From an uncultured beta proteobacterium (GTDB taxonomy: Bacteria > Pseudomonadota > Gammaproteobacteria > Burkholderiales > Burkholderiaceae_C), in the NCBI GenBank assembly GCA_903920695.1, contig CAIXNB010000076.1:1-45398 (forward strand): 45,398 bases of DNA, given 5' to 3'. Each line of letters opens with the position of its first letter. Positions within the stretch are counted from its first letter, which is position 1. Positions 17,170 to 25,017 of this stretch are shown in pieces. Position numbers and translations under genes: made by a program. The notes beneath the pieces are model-generated. The model was not told where the DNA came from. It worked only from the letters and a program-made list of their open reading frames with translations, and ran no database searches.

Positions 17170-18464
17170 GTGGCACTCCTAACTGCGGTCTCGGACCACG
17201 CCGGCAGGTGTGCCAGCAAGCTTGAGGCGAGGGAATCAACATGGGCTTGCTGCAGCATGCTGGCATGGCCACCCGCCACATCGGTCAGCACCAGCTTGGC
17301 TGCGACCTGACGCCAGCCAAAATCGTCGCCGGCGTAAATGTCCCGGTACGGCGTATCGTCCCCCGCACCTTCGGTGGCGCGCACCAGCAGCACGGCAACA
17401 TCCGCCAGCGGTGGTGGTTGATAACGTGCTTCCAGGGCGCTAAAAATCTGTGCCACGCTCAGTTCAGGCAGCCAGTCCGGCCAGCTGCGATCACGGCGCA
17501 CCAGTGATTGCAGCAGCAGAAAGCGCAGTTGCGCACTCTTGCGCTGCAGGAGATTCAAACACTCATAGCGCAGGGCGCCCCAGACTTTGCCCGCCAGGGC
17601 ACCGAGTAAGGTCAATGCAGTGCCGGCTTGTGCAGCGTGCTCAGAATGACCTTGCATGAGGCTACGCAGGCTTGCCAGGCGCGCCTTGGCGATCCGTCCG
17701 GTACGACGCGGCGCCTGCGGTGTGGCCCCGTCCAGAATCGTCACCACTTCGACCGGTTCGCCCAGTGCGCGCAGGTGCGCTGCCATGGCATAGGCGATGA
17801 CACCGCCGGCACACATGCCACCGAGGCGATACGGCCCCTGCGGCTGGACCGAGCGCATCTGTTCCACGTAATAGGCTGCCATCTCTTCCATGCTGGCATG
17901 CGCCAGTGCGATGCCCGGCAAGCGGCGTGGTTCGATACCAAAGACCGACAAATGAGCGGGCAGGCGGCGCGCCAGATTCACGTAAAGCAGGGTTTCGCCC
18001 AGACCATCATGAACCAGGAACAGATTGCCCTGGTGTCCGACGCGCAGCGGAACGACGCTGCTGCGGGCCATGGCGGCGCGCGGATCGATCAGGGCCGCCA
18101 GCGCACGCACGGTGGGTGCGGCGAGGATGGTGGTCAGGCGCAGCGGCACGCCAAAGCGGCGCTCGATTTCGCTGAACAACTTGACTGACTGCAAAGAGCT
18201 GCCGCCGAGTGCAAAGTAGTCGTCCTCGACGCCGAGACCATCGATACCTAGCACTTCCTCCCACAGGTCTTGCAGACGCCGCTCGATGTCCGAAGCGGCG
18301 GCGCTGGCAGGGCTGCTCATGGCGCGCGGGCGGCGCCCTTGCAAATCGAGTTCACGCAACAAAGCCTGACCGGAAACCATGACTGTGCTCAGGCGCGTGT
18401 AACGCTGCGAGCGCGCCGCCGCGCCCGCACTGGCGCTGGCTGGCGTGCCGGATTTTTTTTTCAT
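17166..18464 (-). CDS. Acyl carrier domain plus thioesterase (GxCxG)
   Basis: A 432-residue protein. Residues 1-52 are a low-complexity linker. Residues 56-128 are an acyl/peptidyl carrier domain with the pantetheine site DDYFALGGSSLQSVK (Ser90). Residues 145-425 are an alpha/beta-hydrolase thioesterase of the NRPS/PKS type I class. The nucleophile elbow reads RLGGMCAGG, so Cys218 stands where serine is usual. A C-terminal GGHASML supplies the histidine. The first ATG (18464) sits on a nine-A tract inside the end of the FkbH frame, and the linker reads as a natural continuation of that protein. Deleting one A would give a single 979-residue protein. Whether it is made separately or by slippage is unresolved. 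Confidence 0.85.
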   Translation of the reverse strand: MKKKSGTPASASAGAAARSQRYTRLSTVMVSGQALLRELDLQGRRPRAMSSPASAAASDIERRLQDLWEEVLGIDGLGVEDDYFALGGSSLQSVKLFSEIERRFGVPLRLTTILAAPTVRALAALIDPRAAMARSSVVPLRVGHQGNLFLVHDGLGETLLYVNLARRLPAHLSVFGIEPRRLPGIALAHASMEEMAAYYVEQMRSVQPQGPYRLGGMCAGGVIAYAMAAHLRALGEPVEVVTILDGATPQAPRRTGRIAKARLASLRSLMQGHSEHAAQAGTALTLLGALAGKVWGALRYECLNLLQRKSAQLRFLLLQSLVRRDRSWPDWLPELSVAQIFSALEARYQPPPLADVAVLLVRATEGAGDDTPYRDIYAGDDFGWRQVAAKLVLTDVAGGHASMLQQAHVDSLASSLLAHLPAWSETAVRSAT

Positions 18465-20106
18465 CGCCCAAACGCGCCTGCGTTACCGCCTCAGGGTCGT
18501 GGCCGGGCTGATGGGCAATCGCCAGCGCCTGCGCCAGCGGTATTGGGTAGTGCCAGCCAGCCGCGCCCGCTTGTGCCCAGTCGGCGGCAACGCTGTCGGC
18601 AAAGGCGCGCGCCGGCTCGTTGCGTGCGCTGCTGATCAGTTCCAGATCGACGCTGGCCAGACCGAGCGCGCTGGCGCGCTCGCCCAGGTTGCGCAGCATG
18701 GCGTGTTCGACGCCACGGCCCAGCACGCGGCAACTCAGCAGAAAGCTGTCCACGGCCAGTGCCGTGCCACGCGCCAACGCGATCATGACGCCGACCAGTC
18801 CATAGTCGCCAAAGCGATCGCGCACCCGAACCCGCAGCACCTGCGCGCCCTGCGCCTGCAAGGCCTTGAGCTCGGCCACCGAGCGCCGGCGCGTGCTGAA
18901 GTTGAACTGGTTGGTGCGCTGCGTCAACTGCTCGATGCGCGCCCACTCGTCCTCGCTTGGCACAGCGATCTCGACTTGCAGGTTCAGCGCAGCCAGGAAT
19001 TCACCGATGTCGCCGGCACTCGATTCGAGCGAGCGCCGCGCTGCGTTTTCGCGGTACATCTGCGTGCGTTTGGCGTCCTCTTCGGTGGTCGCCAATTTGT
19101 CAAAGTTCCAGACGTGATCAAGCCACGCGACGATGCCGTCTTCGGCCGGAACCTGCAGCGTTACCACAGCGGGCAACTCGGCGCGCATCTGGGCACATTC
19201 GAGCGGGTTATCGTCCATGAAGACAAAAGCGTCCAGACCCAGGTTCAGTTCCTGGGCCAGCGAGCGCAGGTTGGTCGCCTTGGGCAGCCAGTTGATGCGA
19301 TGCGCTACCACGTCGGCTGCGCGCAGGCGCATTTCGCTGCGCTGCGCCAGCACATCGAGCACATCGGCCTCGCTGTTCTTGCTCGCCAGGCACAGCAGAA
19401 CGCCCGTGCGCTGCTGCGCCAGCGCGAATTCCTGCAAGGCCAGATAGGGCGCGCTCAAGGCGATGCCGGCAACGCCGTCCTCGCCGACCACGCCGCGCCA
19501 CAAGGTGTTGTCACAGTCGAGCACCAGCACCTTGGCTGGCGTTGTGCGCAGGGCGTGAATGCGCCGCGCCAGCGCCAGTGCCAGGCTGGCAAAGTGGCTG
19601 TCGGAAAACGGGATGTGCGCTAGCGCATCGCGCTGCGCGTCGTAGCGCTGATCAACCGCCACGCGCTCGATCTCGTCTTGCGTCAGAAGCACGATGCTGT
19701 TTTGTCCAGCCAGACGTGTCAGCAGCGCGGCATTGGCAGCGGCTATCGCGCTCGCGAGCGCCGCCGGCACGGCGGGTGAGGGTGCCAGCAGTCCCAGCAG
19801 CAGCGGGCTGGCGGCGCTGGCGCTAAAGCCTTGCAGCGCCGCGCCGAGTTCGTCGCCAATGCGGGCCACGGTCTGACAGGCGTCTTCGGCGGCACTGGGC
19901 TCACGGACATAGTCTTCCAAGCGGATCAGCGCGATATTGATGCCGCTGCGGTTGCGCGCAAAGGCGCTGCCCGGTGTCAGCAGTTCCTGAAACACCTGGT
20001 GGTAGGGCGCGAAGTCGATCTCCCGCGCCAGCCCCAGTTCTTCGAGCATGAAGGCCAGCGGGCGTGCCAGCGGTTCGGCGACAAAAGTGGCGCTGATGAC
20101 GATCAT
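18352..20106 (-). CDS. FkbH-like HAD-IIIC protein
   Basis: A 584-residue FkbH family protein. FkbH proteins convert 1,3-bisphosphoglycerate into glyceryl-S-carrier protein or closely related products. An N-terminal region (1-185) resembles the SGNH-like domain of long FkbH forms. The HAD domain starts at LVLDCDNTLW with Asp197 and Asp199 and continues GVVGEDG. A GNAT-like C-terminal part has LTQRTNQFN and RDRFGDYGLVG. Natural sequence ends near residue 552 (ARLGDEKK). After the A9 tract the frame yields about 32 residues without family character before TGA at 18352, while the +1 frame continues sensibly into the carrier-thioesterase gene. The start ATG has AAGGAAC upstream. Confidence 0.9.
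   Translation of the reverse strand: MIVISATFVAEPLARPLAFMLEELGLAREIDFAPYHQVFQELLTPGSAFARNRSGINIALIRLEDYVREPSAAEDACQTVARIGDELGAALQGFSASAASPLLLGLLAPSPAVPAALASAIAAANAALLTRLAGQNSIVLLTQDEIERVAVDQRYDAQRDALAHIPFSDSHFASLALALARRIHALRTTPAKVLVLDCDNTLWRGVVGEDGVAGIALSAPYLALQEFALAQQRTGVLLCLASKNSEADVLDVLAQRSEMRLRAADVVAHRINWLPKATNLRSLAQELNLGLDAFVFMDDNPLECAQMRAELPAVVTLQVPAEDGIVAWLDHVWNFDKLATTEEDAKRTQMYRENAARRSLESSAGDIGEFLAALNLQVEIAVPSEDEWARIEQLTQRTNQFNFSTRRRSVAELKALQAQGAQVLRVRVRDRFGDYGLVGVMIALARGTALAVDSFLLSCRVLGRGVEHAMLRNLGERASALGLASVDLELISSARNEPARAFADSVAADWAQAGAAGWHYPIPLAQALAIAHQPGHDPEAVTQARLGDEKKIRHASQRQCGRGGALAALHAPEHSHGFRSGFVA
18453..18461 (-). other. A9 homopolymer at the FkbH / carrier-thioesterase junction
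   Basis: Nine consecutive A on the coding (minus) strand, directly after GATG. In the FkbH frame it reads GAT GAA AAA AAA ATC; the downstream gene reads ATG AAA AAA AAA TCC. Loss of one A joins the two frames. Such tracts are prone to replication or polymerase slippage and to sequencing error. The sequence alone cannot tell these apart. Confidence 0.7.
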
Positions 20107-20178
20107 GGCTGTTCCTTGGACGGTGTCGGTGTAATTGCTTTCATGCCGGGGATGCTAGGGCAGGGGCGCTTCAAAAGC

Positions 20179-20198
20179 ATCGCAAAAGTGTGAACTGA
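20179..20198 (-). promoter_or_regulatory. Partial copy of the TTCACA upstream motif
   Basis: On the minus strand the 12-mer CAGTTCACACTT is identical to 196-207 upstream of the export gene. The second half differs here (TGCGAT in place of TGTCAC). It lies about 80 bases before the FkbH start in the 213-base gene-free gap 20107-20319. It may be part of the promoter of the leftward operon; no clear -10/-35 pair is visible. Confidence 0.25.
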
Positions 20199-20204
20199 GG
20201 CCGG

Positions 20205-20295
20205 TCGTCATCGCAAGCGAAGCGTGGCGATCCATGCCTTATGACTTCGCCACGAGAACCATGGATTGCGCAGCAGGTCCGCAATGAGCGTCGTC
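20205..20295. repeat. Second copy of the dispersed intergenic repeat
   Basis: Contains CATGGATTGCG followed by GGTCCGCAATGA, which aligns with the reverse complement of positions 45-70 (CATGGATTGCG, then AGTCCGCAATGA). An internal near-palindrome pairs GGCGATCCATG with CATGGATTGCG. Apart from this repeat and the motif at 20179-20198, the gap 20107-20319 shows nothing. Confidence 0.5.
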
Positions 20296-20319
20296 GGACG
20301 CATCGGCAGCAAGCCGCCG

Positions 20320-20901
20320 TCAATGCAGGCGCAGGCAGTTGCGCGCGCCGTGAATCACCAGGCCGATGCCGGTGAATTCCAGCAGACGGCCGACCGAGAC
20401 GCCGGCCAGGTGCAAGTTGAGCACCTGGTCGGTCCCATGCGCCGAGACCACGCGCACAGCAAACAGCAGCAGCAGGGCCGCCAGGCCAGCGGCCACCCGT
20501 TCCGAAGGCAAGTCACCCGCGCTCAACTGCGCGCGCAGCCAGTTGATCGAGAGCAGGAAGATCAGGCCCGCCAGCAGCACTGCGGCGTATTGCAGTTCCC
20601 GGCGCTGTGCATACCAGCCCTGCAATTTGGCGATGGCGCGCAGTAACTGCGTGACAAACAGGTCGGCCTGCAGCACGGTGTTGACACCAAGCAGGCACAG
20701 TGCCGCAGCGCCGAGGTACCAGAACACGTGCGCTTGCCGGTTCTGCCGGGAAATATGGGCATTGAGCAGACAGAGCCAGGCCGCGCCAAGGTAGGCCAGC
20801 ACGACGATGCCGTGGTGCCAGCTCAACTGCGCGATGGCACCTTCCCAGACATCGGTTGCGGTGGCCAGGGCTTCAATAAAAGTATCGATAGCGTTTTGCA
20901 A
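20320..20901 (-). CDS. Hypothetical multi-pass membrane protein
   Basis: A 193-residue protein with about five hydrophobic segments (roughly 32-48, 58-77, 104-120, 134-150, 165-183). I do not recognise a family. The start is a TTG at 20901, three bases after the stop of the acyltransferase gene and in the same frame. No in-frame ATG follows early enough. Tight spacing says it is co-transcribed with the acyltransferase, so a role in polysaccharide modification or export is possible but unproven. Confidence 0.65.
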   Translation of the reverse strand: MQNAIDTFIEALATATDVWEGAIAQLSWHHGIVVLAYLGAAWLCLLNAHISRQNRQAHVFWYLGAAALCLLGVNTVLQADLFVTQLLRAIAKLQGWYAQRRELQYAAVLLAGLIFLLSINWLRAQLSAGDLPSERVAAGLAALLLLFAVRVVSAHGTDQVLNLHLAGVSVGRLLEFTGIGLVIHGARNCLRLH

Positions 20902-20904
20902 AGA

Positions 20905-21915
20905 TTACCGCGCTAACACGCGCGGCTCGGTTGTGGTTTGGAATGGCTTGCCGCTTTTGACCCGGCGCCCCAGCAGCAGCAGCGCGGGCCACTTGAAGCC
21001 GCCCGCCAGATGTTCGACCAGCATGGGGCCGGCCAGACCGAGCAGCAGGCCCAGCAGGAGATTGAGCGTCAGCGGGTCAAGGCCGAGCAGGTGCAGTGCC
21101 ATCCGGATTGGAGCCGTGAAGAAGACATGAAACAGGTAGATCGCGTACGAGTAGCGTCCGATCCGGGTCAGCCAGGGAACGACCAGCCCCGAACCGAGGC
21201 ACAGCAGGCACAGGGACAAACCGACCAGCAGCATTGCCACGCTGCGGCGATCCGGGTTGGGTATGGGCATGCCCATGGCCACAATCGCCACGAGGGCCAC
21301 TGCCGCCAGGAACAAGCGGGCCCAGGGGCTTGAAAGCTGTGACTGCAGGGCCAGACGCGAAAAAATCAGGCCCACCAGAAAGTAGGGCATCAGGTAAATG
21401 GCACCATCGAGACTCAGCCAGTGCCAGCCACGCACCGAAAGATAAAGGGCGCACGACAGGGCCAGCACCAGCAGCAAGCCCTTCATGCCGGCGATCAGTT
21501 GGCTGCGTTCCAAAGCCCAGATCACCAGGAAGACCCAGAACAGCGACTCGACAAACCAGAAGTGCGCCACCGGTTGCAGATGCAAGAGATACCAGGCACT
21601 GGTTGTTGCGTTGGTGTTCGGCGTCATGGCGTGCAGGACAGCATAGAGCGTTCCCACCACCAGCATCGGAAGCAACAAGCGGCGGGCTTTGCCCAGCAGG
21701 AATGCGCGGCTGTTGCCGGCAAACGGACGCAGGCCATAGACCCATCCGGACAGGAAGGTGAACAAGGGCATGCGCAGGTAGGCCAGACCGTCGTTGAGCC
21801 AGCGCAGCGCTCCGTCTTCCACGTGCAAGCCCAGGCTGGCGTTCGCGCCCACCACGTGGTAGAACACCAGCAGCAGACAGGCCAGCCCGCGCAAGCTTTG
21901 AATTCGCATATTCAT
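20905..21915 (-). CDS. Acyltransferase family 3 membrane protein
   Basis: A 336-residue, roughly ten-helix inner-membrane protein of the acyltransferase 3 (OafA/WecH/NodX) family, which moves acetyl or other acyl groups onto extracytoplasmic glycans. Landmarks are SLRGLACLLLVFYHV near the N-terminus (the conserved R and H), FTFLSGWVYGLR near 50, and HFWFVESLFWVF around 115. I chose the ATG at 21915 (MNMRIQSLRG). An in-frame TTG at 22017 would add 34 residues with no family match. It lies beside the glycan genes and could use an acyl group delivered by the carrier-protein branch, though acetyl-CoA is the usual donor. Confidence 0.85.
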   Translation of the reverse strand: MNMRIQSLRGLACLLLVFYHVVGANASLGLHVEDGALRWLNDGLAYLRMPLFTFLSGWVYGLRPFAGNSRAFLLGKARRLLLPMLVVGTLYAVLHAMTPNTNATTSAWYLLHLQPVAHFWFVESLFWVFLVIWALERSQLIAGMKGLLLVLALSCALYLSVRGWHWLSLDGAIYLMPYFLVGLIFSRLALQSQLSSPWARLFLAAVALVAIVAMGMPIPNPDRRSVAMLLVGLSLCLLCLGSGLVVPWLTRIGRYSYAIYLFHVFFTAPIRMALHLLGLDPLTLNLLLGLLLGLAGPMLVEHLAGGFKWPALLLLGRRVKSGKPFQTTTEPRVLAR

Positions 21916-22033
21916 GAGGTAGGTGTATTTCCAGGGAGCTTGGCGGCCCGATGCAGTATTGCAACCGATGTGCGGGTCAAAAATGTGTCGAGATTGAAAA
22001 CCCTGGCGCACGGCCAAGGCCGACCCGTGCCAT

Positions 22034-23761
22034 TCAACCCCGGATCATGCGCGCCATGCGTACCGTGTTCACGCCTTCATGGTGCAAAAATTCAACCGCG
22101 CTGCAGGCACCGCGAATGATGGCCATGCCAAAGCCACCCTCGGGAAAGGCTGACAGGTCGCGCTCGACCGCTTGCGCTGGCGGCGTGAAGGCGTCACCCA
22201 CGTGGATGACCTCCAGCACTATCTCCTGCTCCGTGCAGTGGGCAATGATTTCCAGCGGTGCGTCCGGCAACAAGCCCTTGCCGTGACGCACGATATTGGT
22301 AAACACCTCGACGCTGGCCAACTCGAACATGGCGGCGTCGGCTTCAGACAAGCCGGCATGCAGTGAGCGCTCAAGAACAAACTGGCGCAGGGCGCTGATG
22401 GATTGCAGTTCGATCGGCAGTTCATAGCGGGTATCGGTGGTATTGGCGGCGGGCCGCATGATCAGTGCCATGGTCACATCGTCATTGAGTTGTACCGTTG
22501 AATGAAGCAACTCCTGACGCAGTGAATGGAGTGCGGCGGTTGGTGTCGGGTGTTCGCGCACCAATCGGCGCAATGTTGTGTTGACGATATCACGGCCCAG
22601 GTGTTCACCGTCTGGGCCAATGGCATCGGTCAAACCATCCGAGCAGAGAAACACGATATCGTCCGCGGCCAACGGCAGTTCGCTCTGCTCGCACTCGCTC
22701 GTGTTCAGGATGCCCAGCGGCGGTTGCTGATTGGGCAGCGGCGTTGACCCACCGTTGCCGTGGATCAACAGGGACTCTTCGTGACCGCAGCCGACCCAGG
22801 CAATCAGTTTGCGGTCCAGGTCGATGCGAATGTAGGCCAGTGTGACAAACGATTCCAGTGCCTGCAGGTGCGGCGTCATGGCCTTGTGCACAGCCGACAC
22901 AATGGCCCGCGGTTCCGGCCGTTCCCCCCCTTGGTCCTGGTGGGCGTAGAGTTCGGCCAGCGTGCGACCGAACTGCAGCTTGGTGGCAGCGCCCAACAGG
23001 GCCGCTGGAACGCCTTTGCCCATGACGTCGCCGATGATGATGTCAACGCAGTTATCGCCGAGCTCGATGACGTCGACAAAATCGCCATCGATACCCTTGG
23101 AAGCCTGGTTGTAGTGGCTGAACCAGAGGCCGTGCATTTGCTGTTTGGGCGAGGCCGCCAGCAGTGTTCGCTGAATCCGGTTGCCGATGTCAAGCTCGCG
23201 ATCGCGCGCTTCCTGCAAGGCGATTTCGGTCTGTCTGAGTTCGGTGATATCGGTCTGGACCGTGACGTACTGCTGCACGCCGCCGTCGTCAGACAATACC
23301 GGAAACGAGGTGCTGGCCACCCAGTAAGAACCGCCATCGCTGCGGCGTTTTTGCAACTCGCCGTGCCAGATCTTGCCGTTGGCCAGGCTCTCACGCAAGT
23401 CAGCGTAATCCGCCGCATTGAGAGGATGGCGGAATTCGTACTGCTTTCGGCCCAGCAGTTCGTCTCTTGAATAGCCTGAAATATCGATCAGCTTGTCGTT
23501 GGCATAAAGAATGGTGTCTTCGGCATCGACGATGCTGACGATGGCGTGCTGATCGAGCGCCATCTTCTGCTGCTCCAGTGTCTGGACTACTGCACGGTAC
23601 TTGCCGAGCAGATCGGACATTTCCTGCGCGGCCTGTTTTGAGGCCTTGATTTCCGAACGCCGTGAATTCATCTTGGCGACGAAAGTCAGGACGACGACGA
23701 GCAGGCACAAGGCAAACACGATGACCTGGGTCCACTGCGTCAGAAAATTGAGTTGCAGCAT
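22034..23761 (-). CDS. PAS - PP2C (SpoIIE) - HATPase partner-switch protein
   Basis: A 575-residue protein from the ATG at 23761; a TTG at 23791 would add ten residues. There is a single membrane anchor (about 12-30), then a PAS domain (about 70-190) with its PAC tail VTVQTDITEL. A SpoIIE-type PP2C phosphatase domain (about 210-430) has FVDVIEL, IIIGDVMGKGVPAAL, FLCSDGLTDA and the final DDV metal-binding aspartates. An RsbW-like HATPase domain (about 445-575) has the N-box ELASVEVFTNIVRHG and GGFGMAII. The G1 box reads VIHVGDAFTP, where the adenine-contacting Asp of DxG appears to be His. The protein should both phosphorylate and dephosphorylate an STAS antagonist; one is encoded directly upstream. 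Confidence 0.88.
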   Translation of the reverse strand: MLQLNFLTQWTQVIVFALCLLVVVLTFVAKMNSRRSEIKASKQAAQEMSDLLGKYRAVVQTLEQQKMALDQHAIVSIVDAEDTILYANDKLIDISGYSRDELLGRKQYEFRHPLNAADYADLRESLANGKIWHGELQKRRSDGGSYWVASTSFPVLSDDGGVQQYVTVQTDITELRQTEIALQEARDRELDIGNRIQRTLLAASPKQQMHGLWFSHYNQASKGIDGDFVDVIELGDNCVDIIIGDVMGKGVPAALLGAATKLQFGRTLAELYAHQDQGGERPEPRAIVSAVHKAMTPHLQALESFVTLAYIRIDLDRKLIAWVGCGHEESLLIHGNGGSTPLPNQQPPLGILNTSECEQSELPLAADDIVFLCSDGLTDAIGPDGEHLGRDIVNTTLRRLVREHPTPTAALHSLRQELLHSTVQLNDDVTMALIMRPAANTTDTRYELPIELQSISALRQFVLERSLHAGLSEADAAMFELASVEVFTNIVRHGKGLLPDAPLEIIAHCTEQEIVLEVIHVGDAFTPPAQAVERDLSAFPEGGFGMAIIRGACSAVEFLHHEGVNTVRMARMIRG

Positions 23762-23878
23762 GGCGACGCTAAGCCCAAGGAATGCGAACAATCGAGCCCG
23801 ATTTTCCGCCCCGCCAGCAGCCCGCGTAGAACACGTCGGCTGAAAGGACCGGTTTCCAGTATTGCGTTTGTCGCCATG

Positions 23879-24229
23879 TCAGGCAAAGGAACTGACCGCC
23901 TCTTGCCGGGTGTCGTGAATATTGAAGACCCGGTGCATGCGCATCAATTCAAACAGCGCACGCACGGTCTTGGACATGGCGCAGAGCTTGAAATCACCGC
24001 GCCGGCTGTTGAGCATACGCAGGCACGAGATCAGCGCGCCCAGGCCCGAGCTGTCGACAAACTTGACGCCTGACATGTCGAGCACAACCTGCTTGCGCTC
24101 ATGAATCACGGATTGCACGGCGTCCTTGAACTCGCGCACATTGCTGGCATCGAGATTGTCCTCACGCAGTTCGATCACCAGCACGTCATTGCCTTCGATT
24201 ATTCCTTTGAGTTCCATCATTGTTTCCAT
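23879..24229 (-). CDS. STAS anti-sigma factor antagonist
   Basis: A 116-residue single STAS domain of the SpoIIAA/RsbV type. It has the phosphorylation-site motif FVDSSGLGAL (Ser60/Ser61 after Asp59) and the usual alpha/beta length. Unphosphorylated antagonists bind and occupy an anti-sigma or other partner; phosphorylation releases it. Three possible starts exist (ATG at 24229, 24220 and 24217); none has a strong ribosome site, and I keep the first. It lies 117 bases upstream of the PP2C-HATPase gene on the same strand, a standard partner-switch pairing. Confidence 0.88.
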   Translation of the reverse strand: METMMELKGIIEGNDVLVIELREDNLDASNVREFKDAVQSVIHERKQVVLDMSGVKFVDSSGLGALISCLRMLNSRRGDFKLCAMSKTVRALFELMRMHRVFNIHDTRQEAVSSFA

Positions 24230-24288
24230 TAAATGTTAGCGGTTGGGTTTGGGATACCTGCATTACAGCGCCGCTCGAACGCCAAAGT

Positions 24289-24304
24289 GTCACGACAATG
24301 TGAC
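24289..24304. promoter_or_regulatory. Inverted repeat GTCAC-N6-GTGAC upstream of the STAS gene
   Basis: GTCAC (24289-24293) and GTGAC (24300-24304) form a perfect five-base inverted repeat with a six-base spacer. It lies in the 79-base gap between the HPt and STAS genes, 60 bases before the STAS start. The half-site resembles the TGTCAC element seen upstream of the export and sugar-transferase genes. It may be an operator; no experimental or consensus support is available. Confidence 0.25.
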
Positions 24305-24308
24305 GAAT

Positions 24309-24638
24309 TCAGGGTGGTGTCGGCGCAACGCCCGCCCGCACGGATGATTGCGCTAGTTTGATCTGAAGCTGGAGCCGGGCCAGCGCCTGTGCCAGTGCCT
24401 CAGGCGAACCCGCAAGCGCCAGTTCCTCAGCCGCGCGCGCAGACGCGCTCAGGCGCTCCAGGCCAAAGCTGCCGGCCGCGCCGCAGAGGCGGTGCAGTAC
24501 AGCCTGGCGTGTCGCTGCCGTGGTGGCGGCTTCAAGCTCCAGCCAGCGCGCCGGCAGACCCGCTACAAAATGGCGCTGCAAGGCAGCGAATCGCGCCTGC
24601 ACCGTCGGCGCCAAGCCCTCAGTCATGGCCGGGGCCAC
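24309..24638 (-). CDS. HPt phosphotransfer protein
   Basis: A 109-residue four-helix histidine phosphotransfer domain. The phospho-accepting block reads LHRLCGAAGSFGLERL with His49, close to the usual AHxLKGxAxxxG pattern. It overlaps the end of the receiver gene by 20 bases from the first ATG (24638). A second ATG at 24626 would overlap the receiver stop by eight bases and is equally plausible. It should shuttle phosphate between the kinase/receiver proteins of this operon, or from other hybrid kinases. Confidence 0.8.
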   Translation of the reverse strand: MAPAMTEGLAPTVQARFAALQRHFVAGLPARWLELEAATTAATRQAVLHRLCGAAGSFGLERLSASARAAEELALAGSPEALAQALARLQLQIKLAQSSVRAGVAPTPP

Positions 24639-25017
24639 GCCCGTGCTGCCAATAAATCCGAATGTCTTGCGGCAGCGTTATCGGGTCAAAGGGCTTGACA
24701 ATGACACCGGTCGCGCCGTATTGCAGCAAGTCCTCGACTTCCTCGGGCATGGCTTTGGCTGTCATGAATACCACCGGAACCCCTTTCATACCGTCCTGCA
24801 GACGCAGAGCGGCCAGTGTTTCGGGGCCGCTAAGGTCAGGCATCATGACGTCGAGCAGCACCAGGTCGGGCTTGAAAATGGGCGCCTGCACTAGCGCCGA
24901 CGTGCCACCGGGGCACAGGCAGACTTCGTAGCCACCGACGCTGGCCAGGCTGAATTCGATGATCATGCGAATGTCGGGATCATCCTCGACACACATGACT
25001 CGGCGCAGTTCACTCAT
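24619..25017 (-). CDS. Single-domain response regulator (CheY-like)
   Basis: A 132-residue receiver with no output domain. Acidic pair Glu11-Asp12-Asp13, phospho-acceptor Asp56 in LLDVMMPD, Thr in FMTAKA, and Lys in VIVKPFDP are all present. Its ATG overlaps the stop of the upstream kinase gene (ATGA), so it is translationally coupled to it. With the HPt protein it forms the middle of a phosphorelay or acts as a phosphate sink. Confidence 0.9.
   Translation of the reverse strand: MSELRRVMCVEDDPDIRMIIEFSLASVGGYEVCLCPGGTSALVQAPIFKPDLVLLDVMMPDLSGPETLAALRLQDGMKGVPVVFMTAKAMPEEVEDLLQYGATGVIVKPFDPITLPQDIRIYWQHGRGPGHD

Noticed and set aside
18445..19623. Long open frame (392 codons) on the plus strand
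   Set aside because: It is antisense to the FkbH gene, which has complete family motifs; no recognisable domain in the plus-strand translation.
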